Shown: in pieces, positions 14,579 through 23,558 of the stretch
Position numbering within the stretch: the stretch's first letter is position 1
How the letters are laid out: every line of letters starts with the position of its first letter
Assembly: GCA_017991775.1 (NCBI GenBank)
Contig: JAGOPV010000005.1
Location: 1 to 53,412, forward strand
DNA length: 53,412 nucleotides
Source: Candidatus Levyibacteriota bacterium
GTDB taxonomy: Bacteria > Patescibacteriota > Microgenomatia > Levybacterales > UBA12049
Direction of reading: 5' to 3'
Position numbers and translations under genes: made by a program
Notes under the pieces: generated by a model
Told to the model about the DNA's origin: nothing
Databases searched by the model: none
The model's input: the letters and a program-made list of their open reading frames with translations, nothing else

Positions 14579-15682
14579 TTACAACTTTTGCTCAAAATAG
14601 AGAAAGTTGCCATCAGGATCACAAATCTTTGTCGGATCTTTAACTGTCGATTCTTTTAGGAAATCTACAAAGTACTTGATCTCAAAAGACTTTTGGCCAT
14701 TTTTAATAGATACAATTGGTACTCCATGATGTGGAAGAATATTGCTTGTAGATGGGGTTGCTCGTATGCCAAATTTTTTCTGACTTCCATGGAGACTGAG
14801 CTTTAGCTGCGATTTCAGCACAGAGTCTTCTATGCCCTTATTTACAACCTCTAAATAGGAAAGATACCCTACTGCTGTCGAGAAAAGAGTCGGATAGTCA
14901 TCCTCAGAGATTGTCTCTTTTGAAAAAAGTTCTAAAAGAAAATCCCTCTGATCTTCAAGCCTAAATTTATCTAACTGTAGGCTGAGGGCAATTGTTGGGA
15001 TTACAGCCTGGAGACTAGGCCTGAACTGCTCTATATTCTCTTTCATTTGCTCAATCTGCAGACCAAGATCTTTCAGGTAATTATCTTTTGTTCCAGATAC
15101 AATTTCTGCTAGTGATCTAATTTTAACCCCCTCATTTCCATCAATTTTTTCCAAAATTCTATGAAGCGAACTTTTGAACTCATCCGAATGATTCTTAGTT
15201 ACTTTAAAAACAGACCTCAAGGCATCAGTCTCTTCAAGAAGAGTAATATGTAGTGTCAGAGGCGTGTGCATCGACACTAGCTTTGTAACCTTGCTTAACC
15301 TGAATAAGAAAAGTATTTCCCCGAGATTTGGCAACGTCTCAAATCCAGTTTTCAGAGGCACTGGGCACTTAAACGGGAGACAGAGAAGAAATGCTGAGAT
15401 TGTATGTCCTGGAGTTTCCTTCAAGTATTTACTGACTTCTTTCCCTACGGCGTCTTTATTGCCAATCGAAATTTCATCTTCCTGCAAGAAGGATACTAGA
15501 GAGCTATGATCATATTTTATTGGAGTCAGCTCTTCGCATAATGAAATAACTTCTTTGAATTCTATTCTCCGCTCTGGGAATAAAACTTCTGGAATTTCTT
15601 CGTCCAATGGATACTTAAATGGAATAGCACTAGAGATCCTTTGCCCTGTTACTTTTTGTGCAAATGTAATTGAATAACTCAT
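14579..15682 (-). CDS. Divergent DIT1/PvcA (isonitrile synthase)-like protein, second of a tandem pair
   Basis: 367 residues. I compare it with the DIT1/PvcA family, which converts Tyr or Trp to vinyl isonitriles or related isocyanides. Seen: PGHTISAFLLCLPFKCPVPL, then TLPNLGEILFLFRLSKVTKLV, aligning with the family pattern 'fPxKsPn...lPDxgExxaLxxL'. A late LPHHGVPIVSIKNG recalls the PWHG-type motif. It is more diverged than its neighbour and may have lost or changed activity. The start is preceded by AAAGAGGAGAG within the end of the upstream gene and overlaps it by four bases. No alpha-ketoglutarate oxygenase partner (PvcB) is nearby. Confidence 0.55.
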   Translation of the reverse strand: MSYSITFAQKVTGQRISSAIPFKYPLDEEIPEVLFPERRIEFKEVISLCEELTPIKYDHSSLVSFLQEDEISIGNKDAVGKEVSKYLKETPGHTISAFLLCLPFKCPVPLKTGFETLPNLGEILFLFRLSKVTKLVSMHTPLTLHITLLEETDALRSVFKVTKNHSDEFKSSLHRILEKIDGNEGVKIRSLAEIVSGTKDNYLKDLGLQIEQMKENIEQFRPSLQAVIPTIALSLQLDKFRLEDQRDFLLELFSKETISEDDYPTLFSTAVGYLSYLEVVNKGIEDSVLKSQLKLSLHGSQKKFGIRATPSTSNILPHHGVPIVSIKNGQKSFEIKYFVDFLKESTVKDPTKICDPDGNFLYFEQKL

Positions 15683-16653
15683 ACTCTCCTCTTTCCTTGA
15701 TTGATATATCCAAATGGCTCTTGCCCCAATTCATTTATGATAATTTGATGAACATGAGTTGACCTAGCCTGATCCTCTACTGCCTCGTACGGAACAACAT
15801 CAATTCGAGAGGTGCCCCCTAACAATACTCCTCTGCCATGCTGTGGCGGCGGATTCGTTGCAGGAGTTCTATAAGGATCAATAGACAATGTGTCCATTTT
15901 CCCTGAAGCATTAAGGGAGCAGTAGATATATCCATTAGCTCCATATTCTTCATCTAGAAATGCTTGTACACTACTTCTCCCTGAACCATCAAGTTTTTGA
16001 TGTTTGGCATTTCTTATCGCAACATAGGATTTTGCCATATCTTCTGGAGCCACCCCTTCATCAATCTGCCTTTTAGACATCGCTCTTTGCATTACTCCGA
16101 TAAACGGCTCGTAATCTTGTGCCTCGATCTTCGCCTTCTCATATACGACATTACGGCCAAAGTCTTCGTCTCGATCAATAATAGATTTCAGTGGAACAAA
16201 CCTAAAGCCATCAGGGTTAACAGCATTTGCAAGAGAAGCAACACCGTCTTCATACTCCTGAATCTCCTCATCACTTACATCAAAAAGATCAAACGATTTA
16301 AAGAACTGTCCTTCTGTTAAAAAGGTGAATCTAGCACCAGGAGGATAAAAGCTCTGAACTCCATAAATGATGTCATTAAGGTGAAGAAGAAAACCAAGCT
16401 CTGCAAGATCTGGTGATGTACGGCCTGCATTTGCAACCTCAGATGGACTCTTATGTGCGACGGCTGTGAGAACAAAGTCTATTGGCTTCCCAATCCCCAC
16501 CTGACCATCTAACGACGCCTTCACTGATGGTAGGACTGGACGCGAGCCTCCGCCTCTGGCACTTTGCACTTCTTTGAAAAGAAAATCTGAGAGATTATTA
16601 GACTTGGGAACAAGACGATCGCGAGACAGCTTGGCATCCATAAACTCATTCAC
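15679..16653 (-). CDS. DIT1/PvcA (isonitrile synthase)-like protein, first of a tandem pair
   Basis: 324 residues, close to the usual size of PvcA/IsnA. Residues about 50-155 follow the family pattern well: GKPIDFVLTAVAHKSPSE, RTSPDLAELGFLLHLNDI, SFYPPGARFTFLTEGQFF, then FDVSDEEIQEYEDGVASL and RFVPLKSI. The C-terminal part has DTLSIDPYR and PPQHGRGVLLGG. Family members use Trp or Tyr with ribulose-5-phosphate to make an isonitrile. A GTG at 16653 is used; ATG 16641 is an alternative. It sits downstream of a TrpR-family gene and overlaps its paralogue by ATGA. The assignment rests on remembered motif patterns, not a search. Confidence 0.65.
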   Translation of the reverse strand: MNEFMDAKLSRDRLVPKSNNLSDFLFKEVQSARGGGSRPVLPSVKASLDGQVGIGKPIDFVLTAVAHKSPSEVANAGRTSPDLAELGFLLHLNDIIYGVQSFYPPGARFTFLTEGQFFKSFDLFDVSDEEIQEYEDGVASLANAVNPDGFRFVPLKSIIDRDEDFGRNVVYEKAKIEAQDYEPFIGVMQRAMSKRQIDEGVAPEDMAKSYVAIRNAKHQKLDGSGRSSVQAFLDEEYGANGYIYCSLNASGKMDTLSIDPYRTPATNPPPQHGRGVLLGGTSRIDVVPYEAVEDQARSTHVHQIIINELGQEPFGYINQGKRRV

Positions 16654-16693
16654 AGTGTCAAAATAAACCTCTTTTGTAAAAAGCGATTCGCTA

Positions 16694-16777
16694 TCAGCCG
16701 AGCCAAACTAACCCCTGGCCATCAAGTTGGCGAGGGGTGTCCTCAAATACCATAGTGCGTCGTTGTTCTATGCTCAT
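16694..16777 (-). CDS. Possible 27-aa leader peptide with hairpin
   Basis: An ATG at 16777 opens a 27-codon frame ending LDGQGLVWLG, with one Trp codon three residues before the stop. An RNA hairpin ACCCCT/AGGGGT (16738-16733 and 16716-16711) with an inner CCA/TGG forms inside the frame. A weaker AGCGAATCGCT followed by TTTTT comes next. It lies between the TrpR-like gene and the first isonitrile-synthase-like gene, where an attenuator might be expected. A single Trp codon is weak evidence. Confidence 0.3.
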   Translation of the reverse strand: MSIEQRRTMVFEDTPRQLDGQGLVWLG

Positions 16778-16785
16778 AATATCTT

Positions 16786-17037
16786 TTATATTGAACTAAA
16801 TCTTCCTCTCTGAATTTCTTTTGATCCTCTTGTCACTGTTGCAACTCCAATGCCCAACTCTTGTGCAATCTTACTTTGTGGAATGCCCTTTTTAAGCATC
16901 TTCACAATCTGAAGTCTAGTTGGTATCTCCTCCAACTCTTTTGGAGTAAGTATCCCCTCTAAAAGATTTGTTAGTTCTTTTTTATCCTTACAAGCAAGAA
17001 TCACATTAAGTAATTCATCAAAAGATTTATTCTTCAT
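16786..17037 (-). CDS. TrpR/YerC-family transcriptional regulator
   Basis: 83 residues from ATG 17037. Helix-turn-helix protein of the Trp-repressor superfamily. The conserved LLEGILTPKELEEIPTRLQI and the recognition unit IPQSKIAQELGIGVATVTRG are clear; in TrpR the equivalent segment binds CTAG-containing operators with tryptophan as co-repressor. Some family members (YerC) do not bind Trp. Its own promoter carries a 12-bp palindrome centred on ACTAGT, so self-regulation is likely. It heads a cluster of two isonitrile-synthase-like genes, a small protein and, after a hairpin, trpS. Confidence 0.88.
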   Translation of the reverse strand: MKNKSFDELLNVILACKDKKELTNLLEGILTPKELEEIPTRLQIVKMLKKGIPQSKIAQELGIGVATVTRGSKEIQRGRFSSI

Positions 17038-17044
17038 ACATACT

Positions 17045-17073
17045 ATCATACTAGTATGTTGATATATTGTCAA
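17045..17073 (-). promoter_or_regulatory. Promoter of the TrpR-like gene with overlapping CTAG-centred operator
   Basis: On the minus strand TTGACA (17073-17068), a 17-bp spacer and TATGAT (17050-17045). The perfect 12-bp palindrome CATACTAGTATG (17047-17058) covers the spacer end and most of the -10. Start codon ATG 17037 falls about 7 bases after the -10, so the mRNA is probably leaderless. The ACTAGT core is shared with known trp operators. Confidence 0.75.
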
Positions 17074-17078
17074 GAGGC

Positions 17079-17705
17079 TTATGCAGCTTTTCTGGAGAAG
17101 ATATTCCGTGCAAATCTACTCAATTTTCCACGGGTTGATTCTTGAGAAGTGCGATTAGATGCAGGGATGGCAGTATCTCCCCGACTATAATCATTTTCTG
17201 CAAAATTTGATCGTGATGTTGGGAACCGAGAAATATTATTTGGAATATCTTTCTCAGATTTTAAGACCTCTAACTTTCTACCAGCATCAGATCGAGAAGG
17301 GCTCTGTTCTACTACAATTGGGGCTCTCGGTACAGATACCCCTCCCTTGAATTCTCCACTCGCAACTGTATCGCCAATCATCAGATCCATTTCAGCTAGA
17401 GCTTTGTCCCTTTTGGGAGCAGCAACGACCTCTGCCTGCATTGCGGCCCTCGTGATAGCAAGCTGCTCTTCTCTCTGCCGCTGCAGATCTGCTTTCATTT
17501 TCTCTTTTACTTGAGAATGTGCCAAGGAAATGTTTTCTTTAGGGACTGGAGGTGTCGTGATATCTGTCGTATCCTGCTTCAGTCGATCAAATTTCTGATT
17601 TGCAGTCTCTGTCTGTGGTGTTGGAGAAGTTCGATATCTATCTAAGAAATTCCATCTAGATTTCTTCCTTGGGGCTCCTTGATTCTCATTTGTTGTCTCA
17701 TCCAT
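17079..17705 (-). CDS. Hypothetical, largely disordered protein (208 aa)
   Basis: Starts at ATG 17705, six bases after the -10-like TGGTACTAT. The sequence is rich in Ser, Thr, Arg, Lys and Pro (MDETTNENQGAPRKKSRWNF, then many polar repeats). A probable helix with coiled-coil character lies around VKEKMKADLQRQREEQLAI. A basic C-terminus (RGKLSRFARNIFSRKAA) could bind membrane or nucleic acid. It has no signal peptide or membrane helix and no recognised family. It ends just before the promoter of the TrpR-like gene. Confidence 0.65.
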   Translation of the reverse strand: MDETTNENQGAPRKKSRWNFLDRYRTSPTPQTETANQKFDRLKQDTTDITTPPVPKENISLAHSQVKEKMKADLQRQREEQLAITRAAMQAEVVAAPKRDKALAEMDLMIGDTVASGEFKGGVSVPRAPIVVEQSPSRSDAGRKLEVLKSEKDIPNNISRFPTSRSNFAENDYSRGDTAIPASNRTSQESTRGKLSRFARNIFSRKAA

Positions 17706-17711
17706 GCATCT

Positions 17712-17720
17712 ATAGTACCA
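17712..17720 (-). promoter_or_regulatory. Extended -10 promoter of the hypothetical gene at 17705
   Basis: The minus strand reads TGGTACTAT, then six bases, then ATG at 17705. Same spacing as at mutM and trpS. Confidence 0.5.
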
Positions 17721-17733
17721 ACTGGATTTAAAA

Positions 17734-19069
<1,336 letters not shown>

Positions 19070-19092
19070 ATTCTCTCCTATTGTACTTAGAA

Positions 19093-20496
19093 TTATAATT
19101 TTCGAACTTCTTCTTTAAACTGCAGGCCTCGATCTTTGTAACTCTTGAACATATCAAAGCTTGCGCACCCAGGTGAGAGAATAACGACATCCCCAGGTAA
19201 TGCAACTTTTGATGCTGCCATCACAATTGTAGCCATATCTTTAGCTCCCTCTAGATACACAGCTTTAGGTTTCTCGCTAGGATTCTGCTGAATAGCTGCC
19301 TCAATTGCTTCGCGAATTCTTGGCCATTCTTCACCAATGCCAATGATGGTTGTAATATTTAAAGCCTTTGCGATCACTTCCCCTAGATACGTAAAATCAC
19401 TGCTCTTTGATGATCCTCCTAGGATCAAGACCTCTGGCTGTGTAAATGCCTGAACTGCAGCTGCTGCTGTCTCAGGAGTGGTCGAGAACGAATCATTGAA
19501 GTACTTCACGCCATTCACCTCAGCTACTTCTTCAAGTCGATGCTCAAGTCCTTTAAATGTCGCAAGGACGCTATAGAGATCTTCTTTTGAGGCTCCTGCC
19601 AATGTTGAAGCCATGCATGCCGCCATCACATTCTCAAGATTATGATGACCTAAAAGCGCAATTTTATCAGCATCGATGATCTTCCATTCAGCTCCTTTTA
19701 CTCGAAGCCACACTGCACCTTCTCTAAAGAAACTTCCCTCCTCTGTACTAGGCCTTTCAAGACTGACATAGAAGACTTTACCATCTGTATGGATATCTGA
19801 TTCATGACTTGCGACATAATCTCGATTGATGACTGCAAAACACTCTGGCTTCTGGAAACGTAAAATATTTCTCTTTGCATCTATGTATTCCTCAACTGTG
19901 GCGTGATAATCTAGATGCTCACTCGTCATCATTAAGACCACTGCGATATCAGGACTCACAGTGAGATCTTGGAGCTGGAAGCTTGAAAGCTCCAATACCA
20001 CGCGGGATGTCTCATCAAGAAGATGGAGAAAGCCTAATGGGGGTGTGCCGATATTGCCACCAAGATATGTCTCAAAGTCTGCTTTTTTGAGCATTTTTGC
20101 GATAAGCGAGGAGGTAGTCCCTTTTCCTTTTGTCCCTGTCACTCCAATGACAAGACACGGGCATAGCTCTAGAAAGATCTGGGTTTGAGAGGTGATCTTA
20201 GCTCCGTTTTTTTCAGCCTCCCCAATTTCAGGAAGTGATCGTTTAATACCTGGACTTCGAACAATCAGATCAAATCCCTTTAGATGAGAAAAGGCATCCT
20301 TGCCAAGAACCACCTCTCCAAGCTTGTCTACTTGTACTTTTACACCCTCATCAAGAGATTCTTTCTGATCAAAGAACGTGATGTGACTGCCATATTCCTT
20401 TAGGAATTCTGCGCTCGATAACCCTTCAACTCCAACACCCAGTATTGCTACTTTCTTATCTTTAAATGCTGCTGCCTGATCAACTGTGAGCTTCAT
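19093..20496 (-). CDS. murD: UDP-N-acetylmuramoylalanine--D-glutamate ligase
   Basis: 467 residues from ATG 20496. It adds D-Glu to UDP-MurNAc-L-Ala in cytoplasmic peptidoglycan synthesis. The N-terminal Rossmann motif is KKVAILGVGVEGLSSAEFL. The ATP loop is IGVTGTKGKGTTSS, followed by the central LDYHATVEEYIDAKRNI. The C-terminal domain has YFNDSFSTTPETAAAA and LSPGCASFDMFKSYKDRG. A start at 20544 is excluded because the extended -10 TGGTACAAT sits 7 bases before ATG 20496. No other mur genes are adjacent. Confidence 0.96.
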   Translation of the reverse strand: MKLTVDQAAAFKDKKVAILGVGVEGLSSAEFLKEYGSHITFFDQKESLDEGVKVQVDKLGEVVLGKDAFSHLKGFDLIVRSPGIKRSLPEIGEAEKNGAKITSQTQIFLELCPCLVIGVTGTKGKGTTSSLIAKMLKKADFETYLGGNIGTPPLGFLHLLDETSRVVLELSSFQLQDLTVSPDIAVVLMMTSEHLDYHATVEEYIDAKRNILRFQKPECFAVINRDYVASHESDIHTDGKVFYVSLERPSTEEGSFFREGAVWLRVKGAEWKIIDADKIALLGHHNLENVMAACMASTLAGASKEDLYSVLATFKGLEHRLEEVAEVNGVKYFNDSFSTTPETAAAAVQAFTQPEVLILGGSSKSSDFTYLGEVIAKALNITTIIGIGEEWPRIREAIEAAIQQNPSEKPKAVYLEGAKDMATIVMAASKVALPGDVVILSPGCASFDMFKSYKDRGLQFKEEVRKL

Positions 20497-20503
20497 ACCC
20501 AGT

Positions 20504-20512
20504 ATTGTACCA
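20504..20512 (-). promoter_or_regulatory. Extended -10 promoter of murD (predicted leaderless)
   Basis: The minus strand reads TGGTACAAT, then seven bases, then ATG at 20496. Confidence 0.6.
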
Positions 20513-20561
20513 AAATGTGCGTACAAAAGGCTATTTAAACCCACTTATTTAGTCTTATAGT

Positions 20562-20591
20562 TTGACTGGAGAGGTATAAAAATGATATATT
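20562..20591 (+). promoter_or_regulatory. Promoter of the 105-aa small gene
   Basis: TTGACT (20562-20567), an 18-bp spacer and TATATT (20586-20591). The roughly 65-base leader can form a hairpin TTGCGTT/AACGCAA (from about 20600 to 20633) and ends in AAGGAGG. Confidence 0.6.
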
Positions 20592-20665
20592 CCCAACTAT
20601 TGCGTTGATCAGGTTGGTCGATTCAAACGCAAGGCGGCGTTCTAGGATATTTAAGGAGGATCCCA

Positions 20666-20983
20666 ATGGTCCATCAAATTCCGGATGGTGAAATTCGAAA
20701 GATTGCCAGCGTGCATGATCGATTTATATATGAGGATCGAGAAATCCTCCAGAAATTTCTCGATGAGCAAGCAACGGCGGGCTACCATCTCGTAAGCGTA
20801 GTGCTTAGCTCATCGATAGCACGGTACATTTTCTGGCTACTCCCAACACCAGAAGATTCTGACGCGAGCATTCTCGCCTACTTCGCGCGAAGGCCGAAGG
20901 GTATTGATGCGACCAGTCCCGACCAAGATCCATGCACAAGCGAAGCGGAACTGGAAATCAACGACGATCTCAGCTGCCCATAG
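20666..20983 (+). CDS. Hypothetical protein (105 aa), SD-led single-gene unit
   Basis: ATG 20666 follows a perfect AAGGAGG. The product starts MVHQIPDGEIRKIASVHD and has a compact middle, EQATAGYHLVSVVLSSSIARYIFW. The 'GYxLVSV ... yi' pattern loosely recalls small DUF4177-like domains, but I do not assign it. The tail is acidic with two Cys. It has its own promoter, leader hairpin and strong terminator. Like the 6.4-7.9 kb island it is a short unknown gene with a strong ribosome site among mostly leaderless housekeeping genes. Confidence 0.75.
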   Translation: MVHQIPDGEIRKIASVHDRFIYEDREILQKFLDEQATAGYHLVSVVLSSSIARYIFWLLPTPEDSDASILAYFARRPKGIDATSPDQDPCTSEAELEINDDLSCP

Positions 20984-21000
20984 AAACCAAACTCATCTGT

Positions 21001-21037
21001 GGACAGGGTGTGCATTTTGCACCCCTGTCCTTTTTTT
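21001..21037 (+). terminator. Rho-independent terminator after the 105-aa gene
   Basis: GGACAGGG and CCCTGTCC plus inner GTGCA/TGCAC form a long stem with one small bulge, followed by seven T. It lies about 20 bases after the stop. Confidence 0.9.
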
Positions 21038-21066
21038 CTCCTCTGTATTTTCATTAAGCTCATCTA

Positions 21067-21072
21067 TATGAT
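21067..21072 (+). promoter_or_regulatory. -10 box of comM (predicted leaderless)
   Basis: TATGAT ends six bases before ATG 21079. There is no Shine-Dalgarno. Confidence 0.5.
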
Positions 21073-21078
21073 GGATGT

Positions 21079-22593
21079 ATGCTCGCAAAAGTGTACTCAG
21101 CAGCAGTTGTTGGATTAGATGCTATTCCAATTGAGGTTGAAGTGGATATAGCCTCTCAAGGCTTACCCAACTTCACCATAGTAGGGCTACCTGACAAGGC
21201 AGTTGAGGAAGCAAAAGAGCGAGTCCGCTCTGCCATCAAGAACAGTGGCGCTGACTTTCCAGCCAGACGCATTACTGTCAATCTCGCACCAGCCGATCTT
21301 CCAAAAGAAGGACCTTCTTATGACCTTCCTATCGCTATCGGGATACTACTCGCCTCAGGGCAAATCAATGCTGATGTCTCCAATCTTCTTTTCTCCGGTG
21401 AACTAGCACTTGATGGTAGACTTCGTCCAGTACTAGGCATTCTTCCTCAAGTTCTCCTCGCTCAACTGCAAGGTTGGCAGGGATTTTTTGTACCAGAGGA
21501 GAATGCTCGAGAAGCGGCTATCATCGATTCTGTTCATATCTACCCCACTCCCACACTACTCTCACTCTTCCATCATCTTACTAAGCAAAAAATAATTGAG
21601 CCACAAGTACCAACGATATTTGAAAATGAGTCTTCACAATTTGAATTCGACATGAAAGACATAAAGGGTCAGCATCTTGCAAAAAGGGCTCTTGAAATTG
21701 CTGCTGCAGGAGGACACAATGTGCTCATGAAAGGCCCACCTGGTGCTGGCAAAACACTTTTAGCCCGGACCCTGCCCTCAATCTTGCCTAATCTCACCTT
21801 TAGCGAGGCAATTGATGTCACCAAGATCTATAGCATTGCTGGCAATGCTATACAAAAAGGGCTTGCCAAAACTCGACCTTTCCGCTCCCCACATCACTCA
21901 ACTTCACTTGTTGGATTAATTGGAGGAGGCACTACTCCTAAACCTGGCGAAATAACACTCGCTCATCGAGGTATACTCTTTCTGGATGAACTTCCAGAAT
22001 TCCCTCGCAACGTCCTGGAAACGCTTCGCCAACCAATCGAGGATGGCATCGTCCATATCTCTCGAGCCAACAACAAGATTTCTTTTCCAGCTAAATGCAT
22101 GCTGATCGCAGCCCAAAACCCGTGTCCATGTGGATACTTTGGCGACCCTACCAAAGAGTGTAGCTGCGCCCCATCACTGATTAGTCGATATCAAAAGAAA
22201 GTCTCTGGTCCAATCTTGGACAGAATAGATATTCATCTGAGTGTTCCTGCTGTTAAAACAGAAAAGCTTACTGAGGCCACTGATGACAATGAGTCCTCGA
22301 CTGACATTCAAAAGCGAGTACAAGCTGCTCGAGATATCCAGACTACACGCTTCCAAAACACGCCACTAAAAAGTAACGCTGACCTTGGCACGAAATCACT
22401 CAAGGAGTACGCACCGCTAAGTGAAGATGTTGCAACACTTCTCAAAAAAGCTGTTGTAGCACTTAACTTATCTGGGCGGGGCTACCATCGCACACTCAAA
22501 GTCGCTCGCACGATTGCAGATCTTGCAGGTTCAGCTGAGATAAAAACAGAACATGTCGCTGAGGCGCTACAGTATCGACCAGCTAAGCAGTAG
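21079..22593 (+). CDS. comM: YifB/ComM family magnesium-chelatase-like AAA+ helicase
   Basis: 504 residues, the normal length. ComM promotes branch migration during integration of transforming DNA. The N-terminal domain runs from MLAKVYSAAVVGLDAIPIEV to NLAPADLPKEGPSYDLPIA. Walker A is MKGPPGAGKTLLA, Walker B is GILFLDELPEF, and a zinc-binding-like Cys cluster PCPCGYFGDPTKECSC follows. The C-terminal helical domain is LSGRGYHRTLKVARTIADL. The protein fits a natural-competence role, which is often inferred for Patescibacteria. Confidence 0.95.
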   Translation: MLAKVYSAAVVGLDAIPIEVEVDIASQGLPNFTIVGLPDKAVEEAKERVRSAIKNSGADFPARRITVNLAPADLPKEGPSYDLPIAIGILLASGQINADVSNLLFSGELALDGRLRPVLGILPQVLLAQLQGWQGFFVPEENAREAAIIDSVHIYPTPTLLSLFHHLTKQKIIEPQVPTIFENESSQFEFDMKDIKGQHLAKRALEIAAAGGHNVLMKGPPGAGKTLLARTLPSILPNLTFSEAIDVTKIYSIAGNAIQKGLAKTRPFRSPHHSTSLVGLIGGGTTPKPGEITLAHRGILFLDELPEFPRNVLETLRQPIEDGIVHISRANNKISFPAKCMLIAAQNPCPCGYFGDPTKECSCAPSLISRYQKKVSGPILDRIDIHLSVPAVKTEKLTEATDDNESSTDIQKRVQAARDIQTTRFQNTPLKSNADLGTKSLKEYAPLSEDVATLLKKAVVALNLSGRGYHRTLKVARTIADLAGSAEIKTEHVAEALQYRPAKQ

Positions 22594-22643
22594 TTCTCAG
22601 TTTTCGGTTATCTGCACTCTGTCCCCCAGGAATATAACTCTAA

Positions 22644-23555
22644 ATGGACCGAAAACCGAGGACAGACAACCGACAACTATACTATAATGATCTTGTGCGA
22701 AAGCTTCTTACGGTCATCATCTATACTTTCATCATCCTACTGATTGGTCGCAATCTCTCTTTTCTACCACGCTTCCAACTACTCTCCAATCCGAATACTT
22801 ACGCTACTGAGCTTGAACGACAAACAAAAGACACAGTGGCAAAGAAAAAAGGTAGCTACGGCGTGTCATACTTTGATCTCACATCCAAAAAGGGCTATGG
22901 CATCAATCAAGACGAGATGTTCACTGCCGCCTCCATCAACAAACTGCCTATCATTGCAGCACTTTACTATCTTGAGAATAGGGGCAAGATCGATTTTGAC
23001 GAGCAGATCACGCTTTCTGAAAATGATATCCAAGACTATGGTACAGGCAGCCTGCGTTATGCTGAATTAGGAACTACATATACCCTAAAAACTTTAGCTA
23101 AACTTTCATTGAAACAATCAGACAATACAGCTGCCCACATCTTGGCCAATAAGATAGGAGTTGCGACCATCCAATCTACCATTGAGAAATTTGGCCTCGT
23201 CCAAACAGATATAGATAACAATCAGACTTCCCCATCCGACATGACCCTTCTTCTGCAAAAGATTTGGGAGAATCAAATAACTACTCCAGCCAAGACTAAA
23301 GAGCTTTTAAGCTTTATGAACGATACCGATATCGAAGATAGGATACCTGCTGACCTCCCGTCTGGGACTGTTGTGTATCACAAGACTGGGGATGCAGTTG
23401 GCAACCTTCACGACGTTGGGATCATCAAAAATGGGGATGATATCTTTATTCTCTCAATCCTCACCTCTGATATAGGGACTGATGAAAAGGCTACAAAAGA
23501 GACTATCTCAAAAATTGCTAAAGATACGCTCACTTTTTATCAGAAACATCGATAA
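22644..23555 (+). CDS. Membrane-anchored class A beta-lactamase-fold serine hydrolase
   Basis: 303 residues. The penicillin-binding fold active-site motifs are complete: S97-I-N-K100 (FTAASINKLP), SDN at 159-161 and KTG at 247-249. An N-terminal membrane helix (LTVIIYTFIILLIG, about residues 22-36) anchors it outside the cell. The usual class A E166 loop is not clear, so it may be a peptidoglycan carboxypeptidase or hydrolase rather than a resistance enzyme. The first 17 residues are repeat-derived; a GTG inside could be the true start. TATAAC lies five bases before ATG 22644. Confidence 0.85.
   Translation: MDRKPRTDNRQLYYNDLVRKLLTVIIYTFIILLIGRNLSFLPRFQLLSNPNTYATELERQTKDTVAKKKGSYGVSYFDLTSKKGYGINQDEMFTAASINKLPIIAALYYLENRGKIDFDEQITLSENDIQDYGTGSLRYAELGTTYTLKTLAKLSLKQSDNTAAHILANKIGVATIQSTIEKFGLVQTDIDNNQTSPSDMTLLLQKIWENQITTPAKTKELLSFMNDTDIEDRIPADLPSGTVVYHKTGDAVGNLHDVGIIKNGDDIFILSILTSDIGTDEKATKETISKIAKDTLTFYQKHR
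22648..22675. repeat. Heptanucleotide repeat at the start of the serine-hydrolase gene
   Basis: Four 7-mers read ACCGAAA, ACCGAGG, ACAGACA and ACCGACA. They encode the DRKPRTDNRQ stretch. An inverted copy of the same unit lies upstream: GTTTTCGGT at 22600-22608 is the exact reverse complement of ACCGAAAAC at 22648-22656. Confidence 0.65.
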
Positions 23556-23558
23556 TAC

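Noticed and set aside
20600-20633. tRNA-like hairpin
   Set aside because: The stem and loop lack a T-arm, an anticodon arm and a CCA-type acceptor; it is a simple leader hairpin.
22644-23555. Antibiotic-resistance beta-lactamase
   Set aside because: The SxxK, SDN and KTG motifs are shared with many wall enzymes, the Glu166-type loop is not evident, and the protein is membrane-anchored; a wall hydrolase is as likely.
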